From contig NZ_JASDDJ010000007.1 of the NCBI RefSeq assembly GCF_030407455.1, forward strand, positions 18,943 through 82,942: 64,000 bases of DNA. Reading direction: 5' to 3'. This stretch comes from Psychrobacter sp. 5A.1 (GTDB lineage: Bacteria > Pseudomonadota > Gammaproteobacteria > Pseudomonadales > Moraxellaceae). Under the pieces are notes generated by a model that saw nothing but the letters and a program-made list of their open reading frames with translations, had not been told where the DNA came from and made no database searches. The position numbers were made by a program, and so were the translations under genes. Every line of letters begins with the position of its first letter. The stretch's first letter is position 1. This document shows, one piece after another, positions 22,011 to 31,024 of the stretch.

Positions 22011-22559
22011 TCATTGATTTTCAAGTGAGATGGTAGGTGAGTTATTAGCAGGTGTCGCCTCGACGATAGACTGTACTGTCAAAAACGGAATACAATCTTC
22101 TAAATCTCGGCAGTCTTGCCCTCGCTGACGACGCACAAAGTAATCTTGAACCATGCGAGCCTGCTGCTCGATACCATATTTAAAAAATGATTTGCCTACT
22201 TCTAGCACGTAATCATAACGTCGGTCGATAACCGCACCACGTACGACTTTCAATCCATGCTGTAATTGCCATACATGCGTTAGCTCATGTATCAGCCAGC
22301 TTTGTTTGCCTAAAGGAGCATCGCTAAAATCATCAATCCAATCGGCTGCGTTAAAGTAAATATTACCATTGGGGCTAACGGCATAGTGCTTTAGTACCCA
22401 CCACGCTGTCTTCAATTGCACGTCATCGAGTCTGATACTGTCACCGAATACTGAATGGGCCAATCCACTCTCGCCAGCGGTCAAAAAACGTGACGGTGGC
22501 TTGTTTAAGCGACTGCGCACATATCGAGCAAAAAACCTCTTGGGAACGGATTCAGACAT
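22011..22559 (-). CDS. Zincin-like (DUF4157-type) protein
   Basis: 182 aa from the ATG at 22559; the open frame reaches a TTG at 22616. It contains HELTHVWQ near residue 93, the HExxH zinc-peptidase motif, followed about 45 residues later by EQQARMVQDYF, where the Glu could be the third zinc ligand of a gluzincin. The pattern IHELTHVWQ...EQQA is that of short DUF4157/vgr-related proteins. No signal peptide is visible, and the N-terminus is basic (RFFARYVRSRLNKP). Substrate unknown; peptidase activity is an inference from the motif. Confidence 0.65.
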   Translation of the reverse strand: MSESVPKRFFARYVRSRLNKPPSRFLTAGESGLAHSVFGDSIRLDDVQLKTAWWVLKHYAVSPNGNIYFNAADWIDDFSDAPLGKQSWLIHELTHVWQLQHGLKVVRGAVIDRRYDYVLEVGKSFFKYGIEQQARMVQDYFVRRQRGQDCRDLEDCIPFLTVQSIVEATPANNSPTISLENQ

Positions 22560-22962
22560 TATTAGCGCAATACCTTGTGATTTATCATAGGGTGTGTTGA
22601 ATAAAATACTTATCAACGCGGTTTAACCCTTAATAGCGTTCGAAGACCCAAAATCAAAGTAGCTAAGACATAAGCTGTACACTTGGTTAGCTTTCATTAA
22701 CATACTTTTGCGTTAGCCTAGCGTGTATGGCCTATAACAAGTACTATCCTTATAAACTAGCCTATTTTTACGGCTCATGTCTAATATTTATTAGTGCGAA
22801 TTTATTAGTGCGAAAATCATGCCAAACAGGCAAGAGTGTTCAATTTCCAGAATAATGATGATTGTGGGATCGTGTGTCGATATTTAGATTCGACGATAAA
22901 AACCCGTCGCTCACGGCCGTTGTAGCTAGTAGCTAGCTTTTTAATTTTTAATAGAGAGTCTT
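22560..22962. other. Divergent intergenic region upstream of rarA
   Basis: Separates the zincin-like gene (minus) from rarA (plus). It contains a perfect 14-bp tandem duplication (22787-22814) and a short AGCTAGTAGCTAGCT palindromic stretch close to the rarA ribosome site. No promoter could be assigned with confidence. Confidence 0.5.
22787..22814. repeat. 14-bp perfect tandem duplication
   Basis: TTTATTAGTGCGAA occurs twice, back to back, in the control region between the zincin-like gene and rarA. It could be a recent slippage event or a pair of binding half-sites. Confidence 0.85.
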
Positions 22963-24252
22963 ATGCCACCTAACTTTCATGCTGATACTCCACTTGCTCA
23001 GCGTATGCGCCCCACCTCTCTCAATGCCATTATCGGTCAAGAGCATTTACTGGCCGCAGGTGCACCTTTGCGACGTTTGGTAGAACAAGGGCATTTGCCA
23101 TCGATTATTTTGCATGGGGAAGCGGGTATTGGTAAAACAACCATTGCTATGCTGCTAGCAGATGCCGTTGGGCGTCCCTTTCATGCGCTGTCCGCGTTGA
23201 ATACTGGAGTCAAACAGCTACGCGAAGTCCTAGACGCTAAAGACTCACTGGTATTTGAGTCACCTGTGGTGTTCATCGACGAGATTCATCGTTTTAATAA
23301 AGCGCAACAAGATGCACTACTGGGCGCAGTAGAGTCTGGCGATATCACTTTGATTGGTGCTACTACGGAGAACCCATCATTTAGCGTCAACAACGCTCTA
23401 CTATCACGTTGTCAAGTTTATCGCTTAGAGCCGTTAACACCTGAGCAGATAGGCGCAGTGCTGCAACGAGCCCTTTCGGAAGACAACGTACTAAAAGAAC
23501 TAACCGTCGACTTGCAAGCAAAAGATACCATCAGTCAGCTGGCTCATGGTGATGCTAGAAAGGCGTTAAATTTACTAGAGCTAGCGATTCAAACAGCTGA
23601 TGCCAAACAGTCGCCAGTGATTATTGATGATGGATTGGTCAGCCGAGTGGCACAGACTGCTTTGGTAAGATATGACAAAGATGGTGAGCAGCATTACGAT
23701 ATTGTCTCAGCAATGATAAAGTCAGTCCGTGGCTCCGATCCGGATGCAGCTTTGTATTGGATGGCACGTATGCTCGTAGGCGGTGAGCCTGCTGATTTTA
23801 TTGCGCGGCGCTTGGTGATTTTGGCCAGTGAAGATATCGGTAATGCCAACCCTAATGCCCTACTGTTGGCTGATGCCGCATTGCGAAGTGTGCAATCAAT
23901 CGGCATGCCTGAGGCACGTATTATCTTAGGGCAAGTGGTGGTCTATCTGGCGACCAGTGCCAAAAGTAATAGTACGTATAAAGCGATCAATGCTGCGATG
24001 GCGTTGGCTGAAAAAGATGCCTCACCTGTACCGCTACATCTACGCAATGGCGTGACCAAACTGATGCGTAGTCAAGGCTACGGTCAGGACTATGTCTATC
24101 CTCACGATTATCCCAACCACTACTATCCGCAGTCTTATTTACCAGAAAATTTAATCGGCACACGCTTTTATGAGTTTGCAGACAATCAACGAGAGCAGCA
24201 CAGCAAACAATTTATGGATTGGCTAAAAACCCAAGCGCCGAGTAATGACTAA
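22963..24252 (+). CDS. rarA: Replication-associated recombination protein A (MgsA/WRNIP1 family AAA+ ATPase)
   Basis: AAA+ clamp-loader-like ATPase acting at stalled replication forks. 429 aa, typical length. N-terminal PLAQRMRPTSLNAIIGQEHLL is the family signature; Walker A reads GEAGIGKTT rather than the usual GPPGTGKTT, and Walker B is VVFIDEIHRF. Sensor 1 is GATTENPSF, sensor 2 lies in GDARKALNLLE, and the C-terminal tetramerisation domain includes RGSDPDAALYWMARML and YVYPHDYPNHYYPQ. GAGAG lies just upstream of the ATG. Confidence 0.96.
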   Translation: MPPNFHADTPLAQRMRPTSLNAIIGQEHLLAAGAPLRRLVEQGHLPSIILHGEAGIGKTTIAMLLADAVGRPFHALSALNTGVKQLREVLDAKDSLVFESPVVFIDEIHRFNKAQQDALLGAVESGDITLIGATTENPSFSVNNALLSRCQVYRLEPLTPEQIGAVLQRALSEDNVLKELTVDLQAKDTISQLAHGDARKALNLLELAIQTADAKQSPVIIDDGLVSRVAQTALVRYDKDGEQHYDIVSAMIKSVRGSDPDAALYWMARMLVGGEPADFIARRLVILASEDIGNANPNALLLADAALRSVQSIGMPEARIILGQVVVYLATSAKSNSTYKAINAAMALAEKDASPVPLHLRNGVTKLMRSQGYGQDYVYPHDYPNHYYPQSYLPENLIGTRFYEFADNQREQHSKQFMDWLKTQAPSND

Positions 24253-24577
24253 CCATGCATGACACGGCTCGGTTCATTATCTAATATGCGCTTTAATGCA
24301 CAAATAGTAGCGGTCATTGATAATACTTATCGCTGTTTTTGACAGGCTAGCCCATATAGTTTAGAGATGGGGCAGCACATTGGGCTGAAAAGCGTTAAAA
24401 TGTCCTCATATTGATATATAAGTAATGATTAAATAACGCCTATAGTGGAACGATTTGCGCCAGCGCATTTTGCGTAACCGTAACAGCACGCTGTGACGGC
24501 GACTGCTACAATAGACAGATAACCCTTTATATTTCAAACCACCCCTATTTATAAATAATAAAATATTGAGACTTACT
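24253..24577. other. 325-bp region upstream of ribB
   Basis: No gene. The sequence was read for an FMN riboswitch, which often precedes ribB, and the conserved RFN core was not found. An imperfect GC-rich hairpin (GTAACAGC / GCTGTGAC) lies near 24477-24500. Promoter not resolved. Confidence 0.5.
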
Positions 24578-25690
24578 ATGAGTTTAAATGCGATTCCTGA
24601 GATTATCGAAGACATTCGTGCTGGAAAAATGGTCATCTTGATGGATGATGAAGACCGCGAAAACGAAGGTGACATCATCATGGCAGCGACGCATGTCCGC
24701 CCTGAAGATATTAATTTTATGATCACTCACGCGCGCGGCTTGGTTTGTTTGACCTTGTCACAAGCGCGTTGCCAGCAATTGGCGCTACCGCTGATGTCAG
24801 ATCGTAATGAGGCAAAGTTTAGCACCAACTTTACTGTGTCTATTGAAGCGGCTGAAGGCGTCACGACAGGTATTTCTGCTGCTGATCGCGCACGTACCAT
24901 TCAAGCGGCAGTTTCTGCTACTGCTAAAGCTGAAGACATCGTTCAGCCTGGACATATTTTTCCAATTATGGCACAAAACGGCGGAGTTCTTCACCGTGCA
25001 GGCCACACAGAAGCGGGTTGTGATTTAGCACGTTTAGCAGGTCTAGAGCCTGCAGCGGTGATTGTCGAAATCATCAATGCAGATGGGACGATGGCGCGTC
25101 GTGATGATCTTGAGATATTTGCAAAAGAACATGACATCAAGATAGGCACGATTGCTGATCTTATCAACTATCGTATTGCCAATGAGCAAACCGTAGAAGA
25201 AATCGAGTCACGTCCTTTTGAGACTGAACATGGTACGTTCACCTTGCATCGTTTCCGCGAGTTTGGTGCTGATGAGACTCATTTAGCGTTGGTCAAAGGC
25301 GATGTCAGCGAAGGCGTCAGTACGGTACGTGTACATGGTTTTCACCCATTGCGTGATTTATTTGCGGCTAAAAATGATATGACGGGTCGTAGTGGCTGGA
25401 GCGTACAAGCGGCACTAAAAGAAATTAGCGCCTCAGATCGCGGTGTATTGGTTTGGATTGGTAACAATCAACCCGTTGATTTAGGGGATGCCTTAGATAA
25501 AGCTGCAGACAATGAATCACAATCAATGCTCACTCAACAGCCGTATCGTAGCGTTGGTGTTGGCGCACAAATATTACGTCATTTAGGGGTTCGTGATATG
25601 CGCTTATTATCATCGCCAATGAAGTTTTATGCATTGTCAGGTTTTGATCTAAACGTGGTCGATTTCGTTCATGCACCGCAACAAGACTAA
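24578..25690 (+). CDS. ribB: 3,4-dihydroxy-2-butanone-4-phosphate synthase with degenerate GTP cyclohydrolase II-like domain
   Basis: Makes the four-carbon precursor of riboflavin from ribulose 5-phosphate. 370 aa from the ATG at 24578 (a TTG four codons upstream is less likely). The N-terminal DHBP synthase domain, residues 1 to about 200, is intact: DDEDRENEGD (metal and substrate), HARGLVCL, HTEAGCDLARLAGL and DGTMARRDDL. The C-terminal domain resembles RibA in parts (GVGAQILRHLGVRDMRLL) but lacks the three zinc-binding Cys of the ECLTGDVFGSxRCDCG loop and the catalytic RQEGRG segment, as in Pseudomonas-type RibB. It therefore should not make the pyrimidine precursor; a separate ribA is expected elsewhere. 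Confidence 0.94.
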   Translation: MSLNAIPEIIEDIRAGKMVILMDDEDRENEGDIIMAATHVRPEDINFMITHARGLVCLTLSQARCQQLALPLMSDRNEAKFSTNFTVSIEAAEGVTTGISAADRARTIQAAVSATAKAEDIVQPGHIFPIMAQNGGVLHRAGHTEAGCDLARLAGLEPAAVIVEIINADGTMARRDDLEIFAKEHDIKIGTIADLINYRIANEQTVEEIESRPFETEHGTFTLHRFREFGADETHLALVKGDVSEGVSTVRVHGFHPLRDLFAAKNDMTGRSGWSVQAALKEISASDRGVLVWIGNNQPVDLGDALDKAADNESQSMLTQQPYRSVGVGAQILRHLGVRDMRLLSSPMKFYALSGFDLNVVDFVHAPQQD

Positions 25691-25725
25691 TATCTGTTTG
25701 CACCATTGAGTGAAAAATCAATGAT

Positions 25726-25764
25726 AAAAAAGGCACGCTAGCGTAATATTAGCGTGCCTTTTTT
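25726..25764. terminator. Bidirectional terminator between ribB and the thioesterase gene
   Basis: AAAAAAGGCACGCTA / TAGCGTGCCTTTTTT stem with a 9-nt loop. Perfect symmetry suits the convergent genes on either side. Confidence 0.92.
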
Positions 25765-25838
25765 GTTTTTAACTATCGACTTTCAACGCACAAGAGTTTC
25801 TTTAAAAAACCTGATAATCACTTCATATAGAAATCAGC

Positions 25839-26330
25839 TTAACACTCAGGCGTATGGCCAAATTTTGCTTCCAGTGCTAGTAGTCGCTGACGCTTTTCTG
25901 TTGTCCATGGCAATTTACCTTTCCCATTACTATCAAGACGTACGACGACTGCCTCTGCCGTAGCAACGATGATCTCTTGCGCGGTACTATAGTAACTATA
26001 CTCCATCGCCATGCTGGTATTGCCTAAACGCTTGCAGCGGACGCCTAATAATAAAGTGTCTGGATAGGTGACTGGGCGTAAATACTGGCAGCTCGATTGT
26101 GCCAAGACCGTGACCATACTGCCATCAAACATACCTAATGCTTGCAAATAGCCAATGCGCGCTGACTCAGAATAACGATAATAAACCACATTGTTCAGAT
26201 GATTAAAGGCATCCATCTCACCCCATTGTATAGGCTGATGATGAATCACAGGATAATGAGCCAATACTTCAGGGCGGTTTTCATTTTCGGCTTTAAACAT
26301 AGCTGTTGCGTTTTCATTAGAATGGGTCAT
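25839..26330 (-). CDS. Acyl-CoA thioesterase, 4HBT/YbgC-type hotdog fold
   Basis: 163 aa. Residues about 27-70 read QWGEMDAFNHLNNVVYYRYSESARIGY, the signature of 4-hydroxybenzoyl-CoA thioesterase-like hotdog proteins, with the catalytic Asp in the MDAFNH motif. Probably a cytoplasmic thioesterase hydrolysing acyl-CoA; the natural substrate is unknown. AAGG lies just before the ATG. It follows hemX by 52 bp on the same strand, so it may be read through from the hem operon. Confidence 0.85.
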   Translation of the reverse strand: MTHSNENATAMFKAENENRPEVLAHYPVIHHQPIQWGEMDAFNHLNNVVYYRYSESARIGYLQALGMFDGSMVTVLAQSSCQYLRPVTYPDTLLLGVRCKRLGNTSMAMEYSYYSTAQEIIVATAEAVVVRLDSNGKGKLPWTTEKRQRLLALEAKFGHTPEC

Positions 26331-26382
26331 AACTTACCTTGCTTTTTATATTTTCTGTATTAACTATTGTGACTAGCTTTCG

Positions 26383-27393
26383 TTAACGTTGCGGCTTATC
26401 TAAGATTTCTGTCGTCAATAATGGGGTTGGTTTTGGCGCATGGGCAATCAGTTGGTTTAGCCATACAATTACTTCTGGTATGTCACTAGGTGCATTCATC
26501 ACTTCTAAGTTATTTTGTCCATCCATTGATTTTTTGTCGGCTTGCACAATGCCAATCGCGCCCGCTTGTACTGGCTTTTTATTGTCGCTTGCTGAGGCTT
26601 TAGGTATCAATGTTTTTAACTGTTTACGGGCTTGCGCCAGATAACTGATGAGCTGATCTTGCTTACGCATATTGCTGGCTTGGGTCGCCAAATTCAATGT
26701 CATGATGACTTCATGAATGGTGAGTTGGTGGCGCGTTAATGTCGAATCACTGATAGTGGATTTGTTAGTGAGTTTATTCGTTGCCGCGTCTACCAGTTTT
26801 CGCTGCTGTAAATCAGCACTTTCATAGCTTCCGAGACGCTCATGACTATGCAAAAACTCTTGAATATTTTGAATCGCAAGGTTTTGTATTTGCCATGGGC
26901 TTGGTTGTGAGCTTTGCGCCTGCAAGCGCTCAATGTCTTTGAGCAAACTTTGCTTAATAACGATGGTTAAGGCGGGCGCAATCTCGTTGCTGCTTTGCGA
27001 CAATTGCCAATGTAAACCTCGCAGTAGCTCTATCGCTGCACTGTCATTACTATCCGCCAAGAGCCTATCGGCGGCTTTTATTTGAATACGCAGTAAGTCC
27101 AGCTGATTTTGAGCTTGGTTATTGGCTTTGACTCGAGGCTCTGGCAACGTCTGCTGACTCATGGCAAACAAACGATCATCCATCTCGTTGAGTCGGCTGA
27201 TGACTTGCTCATTACTCTGTAAGCGCTCATTGACGCTATGCTGAAAACGCTGCTGGCTAATATACAGCCATAATAAAGCGGCGATAAGTAATAAGATGAC
27301 CAACCACTGCAGGCGCAACAAAAGCATATTTGCTTGTCGGCGCTGCTGAGTAGCAGAAAGCTCCTCAGGTAACGATTCAGGATTCATTGACAT
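26383..27393 (-). CDS. hemX: HemX-like membrane protein
   Basis: 336 aa. One transmembrane helix near residues 30-48 (LVILLLIAALLWLYI), followed by a long periplasmic helical region, the pattern of the HemX family (once called uroporphyrin-III C-methyltransferase, without the methyltransferase domain). It lies directly downstream of hemC and hemD, the usual place. The exact role is unresolved; an accessory part in heme synthesis or its regulation is the family assumption. Gap of 61 bp after hemD. Confidence 0.85.
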   Translation of the reverse strand: MSMNPESLPEELSATQQRRQANMLLLRLQWLVILLLIAALLWLYISQQRFQHSVNERLQSNEQVISRLNEMDDRLFAMSQQTLPEPRVKANNQAQNQLDLLRIQIKAADRLLADSNDSAAIELLRGLHWQLSQSSNEIAPALTIVIKQSLLKDIERLQAQSSQPSPWQIQNLAIQNIQEFLHSHERLGSYESADLQQRKLVDAATNKLTNKSTISDSTLTRHQLTIHEVIMTLNLATQASNMRKQDQLISYLAQARKQLKTLIPKASASDNKKPVQAGAIGIVQADKKSMDGQNNLEVMNAPSDIPEVIVWLNQLIAHAPKPTPLLTTEILDKPQR

Positions 27394-27454
27394 AAGGCAG
27401 TACCGTTATTGGTATAGGTAAACGTGTTTCAAGCAAATAAAAAAACGTAGGGTA

Positions 27455-28366
27455 TTATGCGTTGGTGCTAATGGCTGAAAGAATAGTCTCTGGTGCCAAA
27501 TCTTCCACACGCCAATGGTTTAACTGTTGCTCAGCGACCATATTGGCTAAGCGTTCACCCAATACGACGTAGGAAAAATCTGTTAGGGTCAGTGGTAGGG
27601 TTTGTTCTGTATCAAGCATGGTGTGAGTGCCTTGCTTTTTTTCTAGCGGCTTTGGTTGTCCGTCTTCAACGATACTTGACCAATGCTCAAAAGCCGCCGC
27701 GCTACTGATTACCACAACTGGCTTTGGCGGCTTTGATGGTGCTATCTCTGAGCTCACATCGTGCGTCAGAAACGTGTGTCGCCACTGCTGATACTGAGCC
27801 ACCGCATCGATAGGCATCGTGCGCTCATACCACGCAATACTATCACTATGAACACCGCGTGCCTGTAATGTATCGACTAATAATCGTCGTCCACCAAGCC
27901 CGCGCCATATCAATAGCTTATCGCCTGCCTGTAGTTTTTTAATGTCAGGCATGGCTAGCATACCTTCATTATTGGCAATCTCAGGCTGTCGCACCTGATG
28001 CTCTAACTCATGAGCAAAGGTATTATTTAAGACAGCCGCCGTCGCCTCACCAACTGCAATGATATGGCTTGGTGGTTTTAAAGGTGCATCTACTTGATCA
28101 TTTTCGTCATCTCGTACTTGATTCTCATGCTCCAGCCTTTGCCAAACGGCCAAACCTGCCGCTGCCGCCGTTGGGCTAACGATAACCAGTGCGTTGTACT
28201 CACCTGCCAACCATTGACGCATCAGTACGATGTCATGATCCGTCGTTGGACGTGGTTGTAACGTCAGCATTGGTATCTCGACCACGCTCAAACCTGCGGC
28301 TTTTAGGTGCTGCGTCAACGGTGCTGCTCGCTCTATTGGACGAGTGTTGATAACAATTTTTGGCAT
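27455..28366 (-). CDS. hemD: Uroporphyrinogen-III synthase
   Basis: Closes and inverts ring D of hydroxymethylbilane to give uroporphyrinogen III. Start placed at 28366 (303 aa), where GAGGGG lies 9 nt upstream and the product begins MPKIVINTRPIERAAPL, the family N-terminus; an in-frame extension to 28480 has no ribosome site. The family is poorly conserved; IVVSPTAAAAG and the AWYERTMPID stretch fit. Some inserts (an Asp/Asn-rich loop near residue 105 and a Pro/Ser-rich stretch around 220) lengthen it relative to the usual 250 aa. Part of hemC-hemD-hemX. Confidence 0.9.
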   Translation of the reverse strand: MPKIVINTRPIERAAPLTQHLKAAGLSVVEIPMLTLQPRPTTDHDIVLMRQWLAGEYNALVIVSPTAAAAGLAVWQRLEHENQVRDDENDQVDAPLKPPSHIIAVGEATAAVLNNTFAHELEHQVRQPEIANNEGMLAMPDIKKLQAGDKLLIWRGLGGRRLLVDTLQARGVHSDSIAWYERTMPIDAVAQYQQWRHTFLTHDVSSEIAPSKPPKPVVVISSAAAFEHWSSIVEDGQPKPLEKKQGTHTMLDTEQTLPLTLTDFSYVVLGERLANMVAEQQLNHWRVEDLAPETILSAISTNA

Positions 28367-28528
28367 TACTTTTGACCCCTCACTAGCGTGGTTCTTGTGA
28401 ATGGGTACAGGGGTGGCGTGGATTGACGTTGATGACATAGGTGTACCATGACAAAAGACTGATGGAGTGAGCTTGGTCATAGACCCACATAAGCAATCGC
28501 TGATCTATGACAAAAGTAATAGGGTCTG

Positions 28529-29563
28529 TTATTCAGGCTGATAAATCGCTGATAAGATATCTCCAGCACCCTCAGCGAGTAGCATTTCTGCGACATCGAT
28601 ACCCAGCTGATTGGCCTGTGTTTCTTGCTCATTCTGTGTGCCGACCAATGTCACTCGTTTGTCTGCTTTTAATAGCTCGCTACCATCCGCTTGACCCACT
28701 CGACCACGTAGCCACAATACATTGCCGCTGTCGTTGTTGCCATTATCACCATTGTCGTCATTATTGATACTGGTTTCATCGGCCATTTGCAAAACCGCAT
28801 AAGCAGCGATTGGTACTTGGCAACCACCTTCCAAATGACGGTTCAGCGCGCGCTCAGCAATCAGTCGAATACGGGCTTTGTCATCATTGAGCGGTGCTAA
28901 CAGCTTGAGCACTTCATCATCACCTTCACGGCATTCAATCGCCAAAGCGCCTTGTCCAACAGCAGGTAAGCAAGCTGCGATATCAAGCTCACCGCGTATT
29001 CTCTCGTCCAGTTCAATACGCTGCAATCCGCTGGTCGCTAAAATAATGGCATCATACTCACCAGCATCTAACTTACTTAGACGAGTGCCGACGTTGCCGC
29101 GCAAAGTTTTGATTTGCAGGTCAGGTCGATAGGCTTTGATCTGGCATTGACGACGTAAACTTGACGTCCCAACGACCGCACCCTGTGGTAGCTCATCAAT
29201 ACTACTATAAGTGTTTGAGACAAAAGCATCTGTTGGTGAAGCGCGTTTACAGTAGACACCTAATGTGAGGCCTTCGGGAAGCTGCATCGGCACATCTTTT
29301 AGCGAATGCACTGCTATATCTGCTTGTTTGTCATACAGCGCTTGTTCAAGCTCTTTTACAAACAATCCCTTACCACCGATTTTAGCCAAAGGTGTGTCCA
29401 ATATCTTGTCACCCTTAGTGACAATTTTTAGTAAGTTGATCGTCAGCTCAGGATACAATGCCAATAAACGATCACGAATATGCTCTGCCTGCCATAATGC
29501 CAATGGGCTTTGACGTGTGGCGATGTTTAGAGTGGTCAAAACAGCTTGCTGTGGATTGCTCAT
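28529..29563 (-). CDS. hemC: Hydroxymethylbilane synthase (porphobilinogen deaminase)
   Basis: Polymerises four porphobilinogens into hydroxymethylbilane. Start placed at 29563 (344 aa): GAGG precedes ATG, and the product begins near the conserved [17 protein letters not shown]. Signatures: [11 protein letters not shown] (active-site Asp region), SLRRQCQI and [13 protein letters not shown] (Cys that carries the dipyrromethane cofactor). About 16 extra residues rich in Asn, Asp and Gly (about residues 257-272) interrupt the C-terminal domain, which explains the extra length over the usual 310. First gene of the hem cluster, behind a terminator that ends algR. Confidence 0.95.
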   Translation of the reverse strand: MSNPQQAVLTTLNIATRQSPLALWQAEHIRDRLLALYPELTINLLKIVTKGDKILDTPLAKIGGKGLFVKELEQALYDKQADIAVHSLKDVPMQLPEGLTLGVYCKRASPTDAFVSNTYSSIDELPQGAVVGTSSLRRQCQIKAYRPDLQIKTLRGNVGTRLSKLDAGEYDAIILATSGLQRIELDERIRGELDIAACLPAVGQGALAIECREGDDEVLKLLAPLNDDKARIRLIAERALNRHLEGGCQVPIAAYAVLQMADETSINNDDNGDNGNNDSGNVLWLRGRVGQADGSELLKADKRVTLVGTQNEQETQANQLGIDVAEMLLAEGAGDILSAIYQPE

Positions 29564-29717
29564 AAAGGGCCTCAATAAGTTCGATATTAATATTGTAGTG
29601 GCTATAGTCCTAATGTCAGTACTATTCATATTTATACTGATTAATGTCGATATTACTCGATAGGGCAAGTTTGCCAAAGAATAGGCGACTCAAATGATTA
29701 ATAGTAGATGCTGACGC

Positions 29718-29751
29718 AAAAAAATACCCCTATTTAAGCATAAATAAGGGT
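29718..29751 (-). terminator. Terminator of algR
   Basis: Minus-strand hairpin ACCCTTATTTA / TAAATAGGGGT with one internal mismatch and an AGCA-type loop, followed on the minus strand by a T-run. It lies 40 bp past the algR stop codon and before hemC. Confidence 0.72.
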
Positions 29752-29791
29752 TTGATGATATGGAATGATTGGTCGCTATCAGGACAGCCTA

Positions 29792-30529
29792 TTACATGCT
29801 TTGGATTTTATCACGTAAGGCAGGTAAGTGACGACGGCTTACCGCTAGCGTCTCTTCAATCCCCTTAAAACGTATCTGATACTGGCCTGCATCCAAAGTT
29901 TCTAAGAAGTCCAAATAACTAAGGTTGATGATAGCATTACGATGTACTCGGAACAGACGGTCATCAAACTCTTGTTCCAACTCTTTTAGCGTTTCATCAA
30001 TTAATACAATACCCTCTTTATGACGCACTTTGACGTATTTTTGATCTGCCGCAAAATAATAAATATCTTTTAGCTTAATCAACTCAACGCCTCGATGCGT
30101 ACGAGCAGCGATATGTTCACGTATTGGGCGCGCTGTCGGATCTTCAAGCTTGCGGATTTCATTTAATTGAGCCGCATTTAAGTTTTTTGCTTTATCCAAA
30201 GCCTCTATTAATTCATCTTTATTGGCAGGCTTCAATAAATAGCCAATCGCATTGGCTTTTAGCGCGGCAATCGCGTAGTGATCATAAGCGGTGACGAATA
30301 TAATCGCTGGTGGATGCTCAAGTTTGGAAAGCTCTTGAGCACAGCGAACGCCATCCATTTCAGGCATACGAATATCTAACAATATGATATCTGGCTGCTG
30401 AGTTTTTACGGCGATGATGGCTTCTGCACCAGTAGTAGCCTGAGCAACTACCTCGTGGCCTGACTCCTGTACAATTCTCACCAAGCGCTCACGCGCTAGG
30501 GGCTCATCATCACAAACTACGATACGCAT
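29792..30529 (-). CDS. algR: LytTR-family response regulator, AlgR-like
   Basis: 245 aa two-component regulator. The receiver domain, residues 1 to about 120, has the acidic pocket at D7/D8, phosphorylatable Asp52 in ILLDIRMPEMDG and the conserved Lys in LLKPANK. The C-terminal LytTR DNA-binding domain includes YFAADQKYVKVRHKEG and FRVHRNAIINL. In Pseudomonas the homologue AlgR controls type IV pili, alginate and virulence with the sensor AlgZ/FimS. Here the sensor gene lies upstream but is separated by 495 bp holding a decayed miniature element, so co-transcription is doubtful. Confidence 0.92.
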   Translation of the reverse strand: MRIVVCDDEPLARERLVRIVQESGHEVVAQATTGAEAIIAVKTQQPDIILLDIRMPEMDGVRCAQELSKLEHPPAIIFVTAYDHYAIAALKANAIGYLLKPANKDELIEALDKAKNLNAAQLNEIRKLEDPTARPIREHIAARTHRGVELIKLKDIYYFAADQKYVKVRHKEGIVLIDETLKELEQEFDDRLFRVHRNAIINLSYLDFLETLDAGQYQIRFKGIEETLAVSRRHLPALRDKIQSM

Positions 30530-31024
30530 GCAAACTCCTATCCAAGGACATACTTAATATTTTTTTCAATAGTATTACGATTATATTAGCACTCATTATC
30601 AATCACATAGAATATAAAATCTCGTTTATTTGATAAAATTTTGACAAAACCTATTATTTTTTGTAGCAAATAAGATATTTTTACTATTGGGCCTTGTTCT
30701 CATTTTAAAAATAGTGATAAAAATGAGATAAATTGTCATCAAACGATAAAAATAGTGCAAAGGTTATCAATTCGCTATTTGATGCGGTTTGGCAAAACTT
30801 AGCTACTTTCAACCCATGTAGAGGACTGTCGATTAGGGCGTACTCATTTGTAATACCTATTGATTGAGCGCAAAGCATAAATTAGTGAGCGCAACATACA
30901 ATACCTGCTTTAAGATGCTGCAATAAATGTGCCACACAATGTTTTTACGCGGGCAAAGTTAAGCACAACGGCTTTAAGTATGATGAATAATAGAAAGTAC
31001 AACGATAGAATAGAAAAGTGGACG
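30530..31024. other. 495-bp gap between the AlgZ-like sensor and algR genes
   Basis: No gene. It contains a decayed copy of the 170-bp miniature element (30688 to about 30830). In relatives the two genes of this pair usually sit close together. A promoter for algR is expected here. Confidence 0.6.
30688..30830. mobile_element. Decayed copy of the 170-bp TA-flanked miniature element (copy A)
   Basis: The left 50 bp (GGGCCTTGTTCTCATTTT onward) match the left end of the copy at 35108 with few changes, and the middle part (TTTGATGCGGTTTGGCAAAA) also matches. The right inverted end is eroded, so the end coordinate is approximate. Non-coding. Confidence 0.7.

Noticed and set aside
24253..24577. 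FMN riboswitch before ribB
   Set aside because: The conserved RFN core sequences are not present; only an imperfect hairpin was seen.
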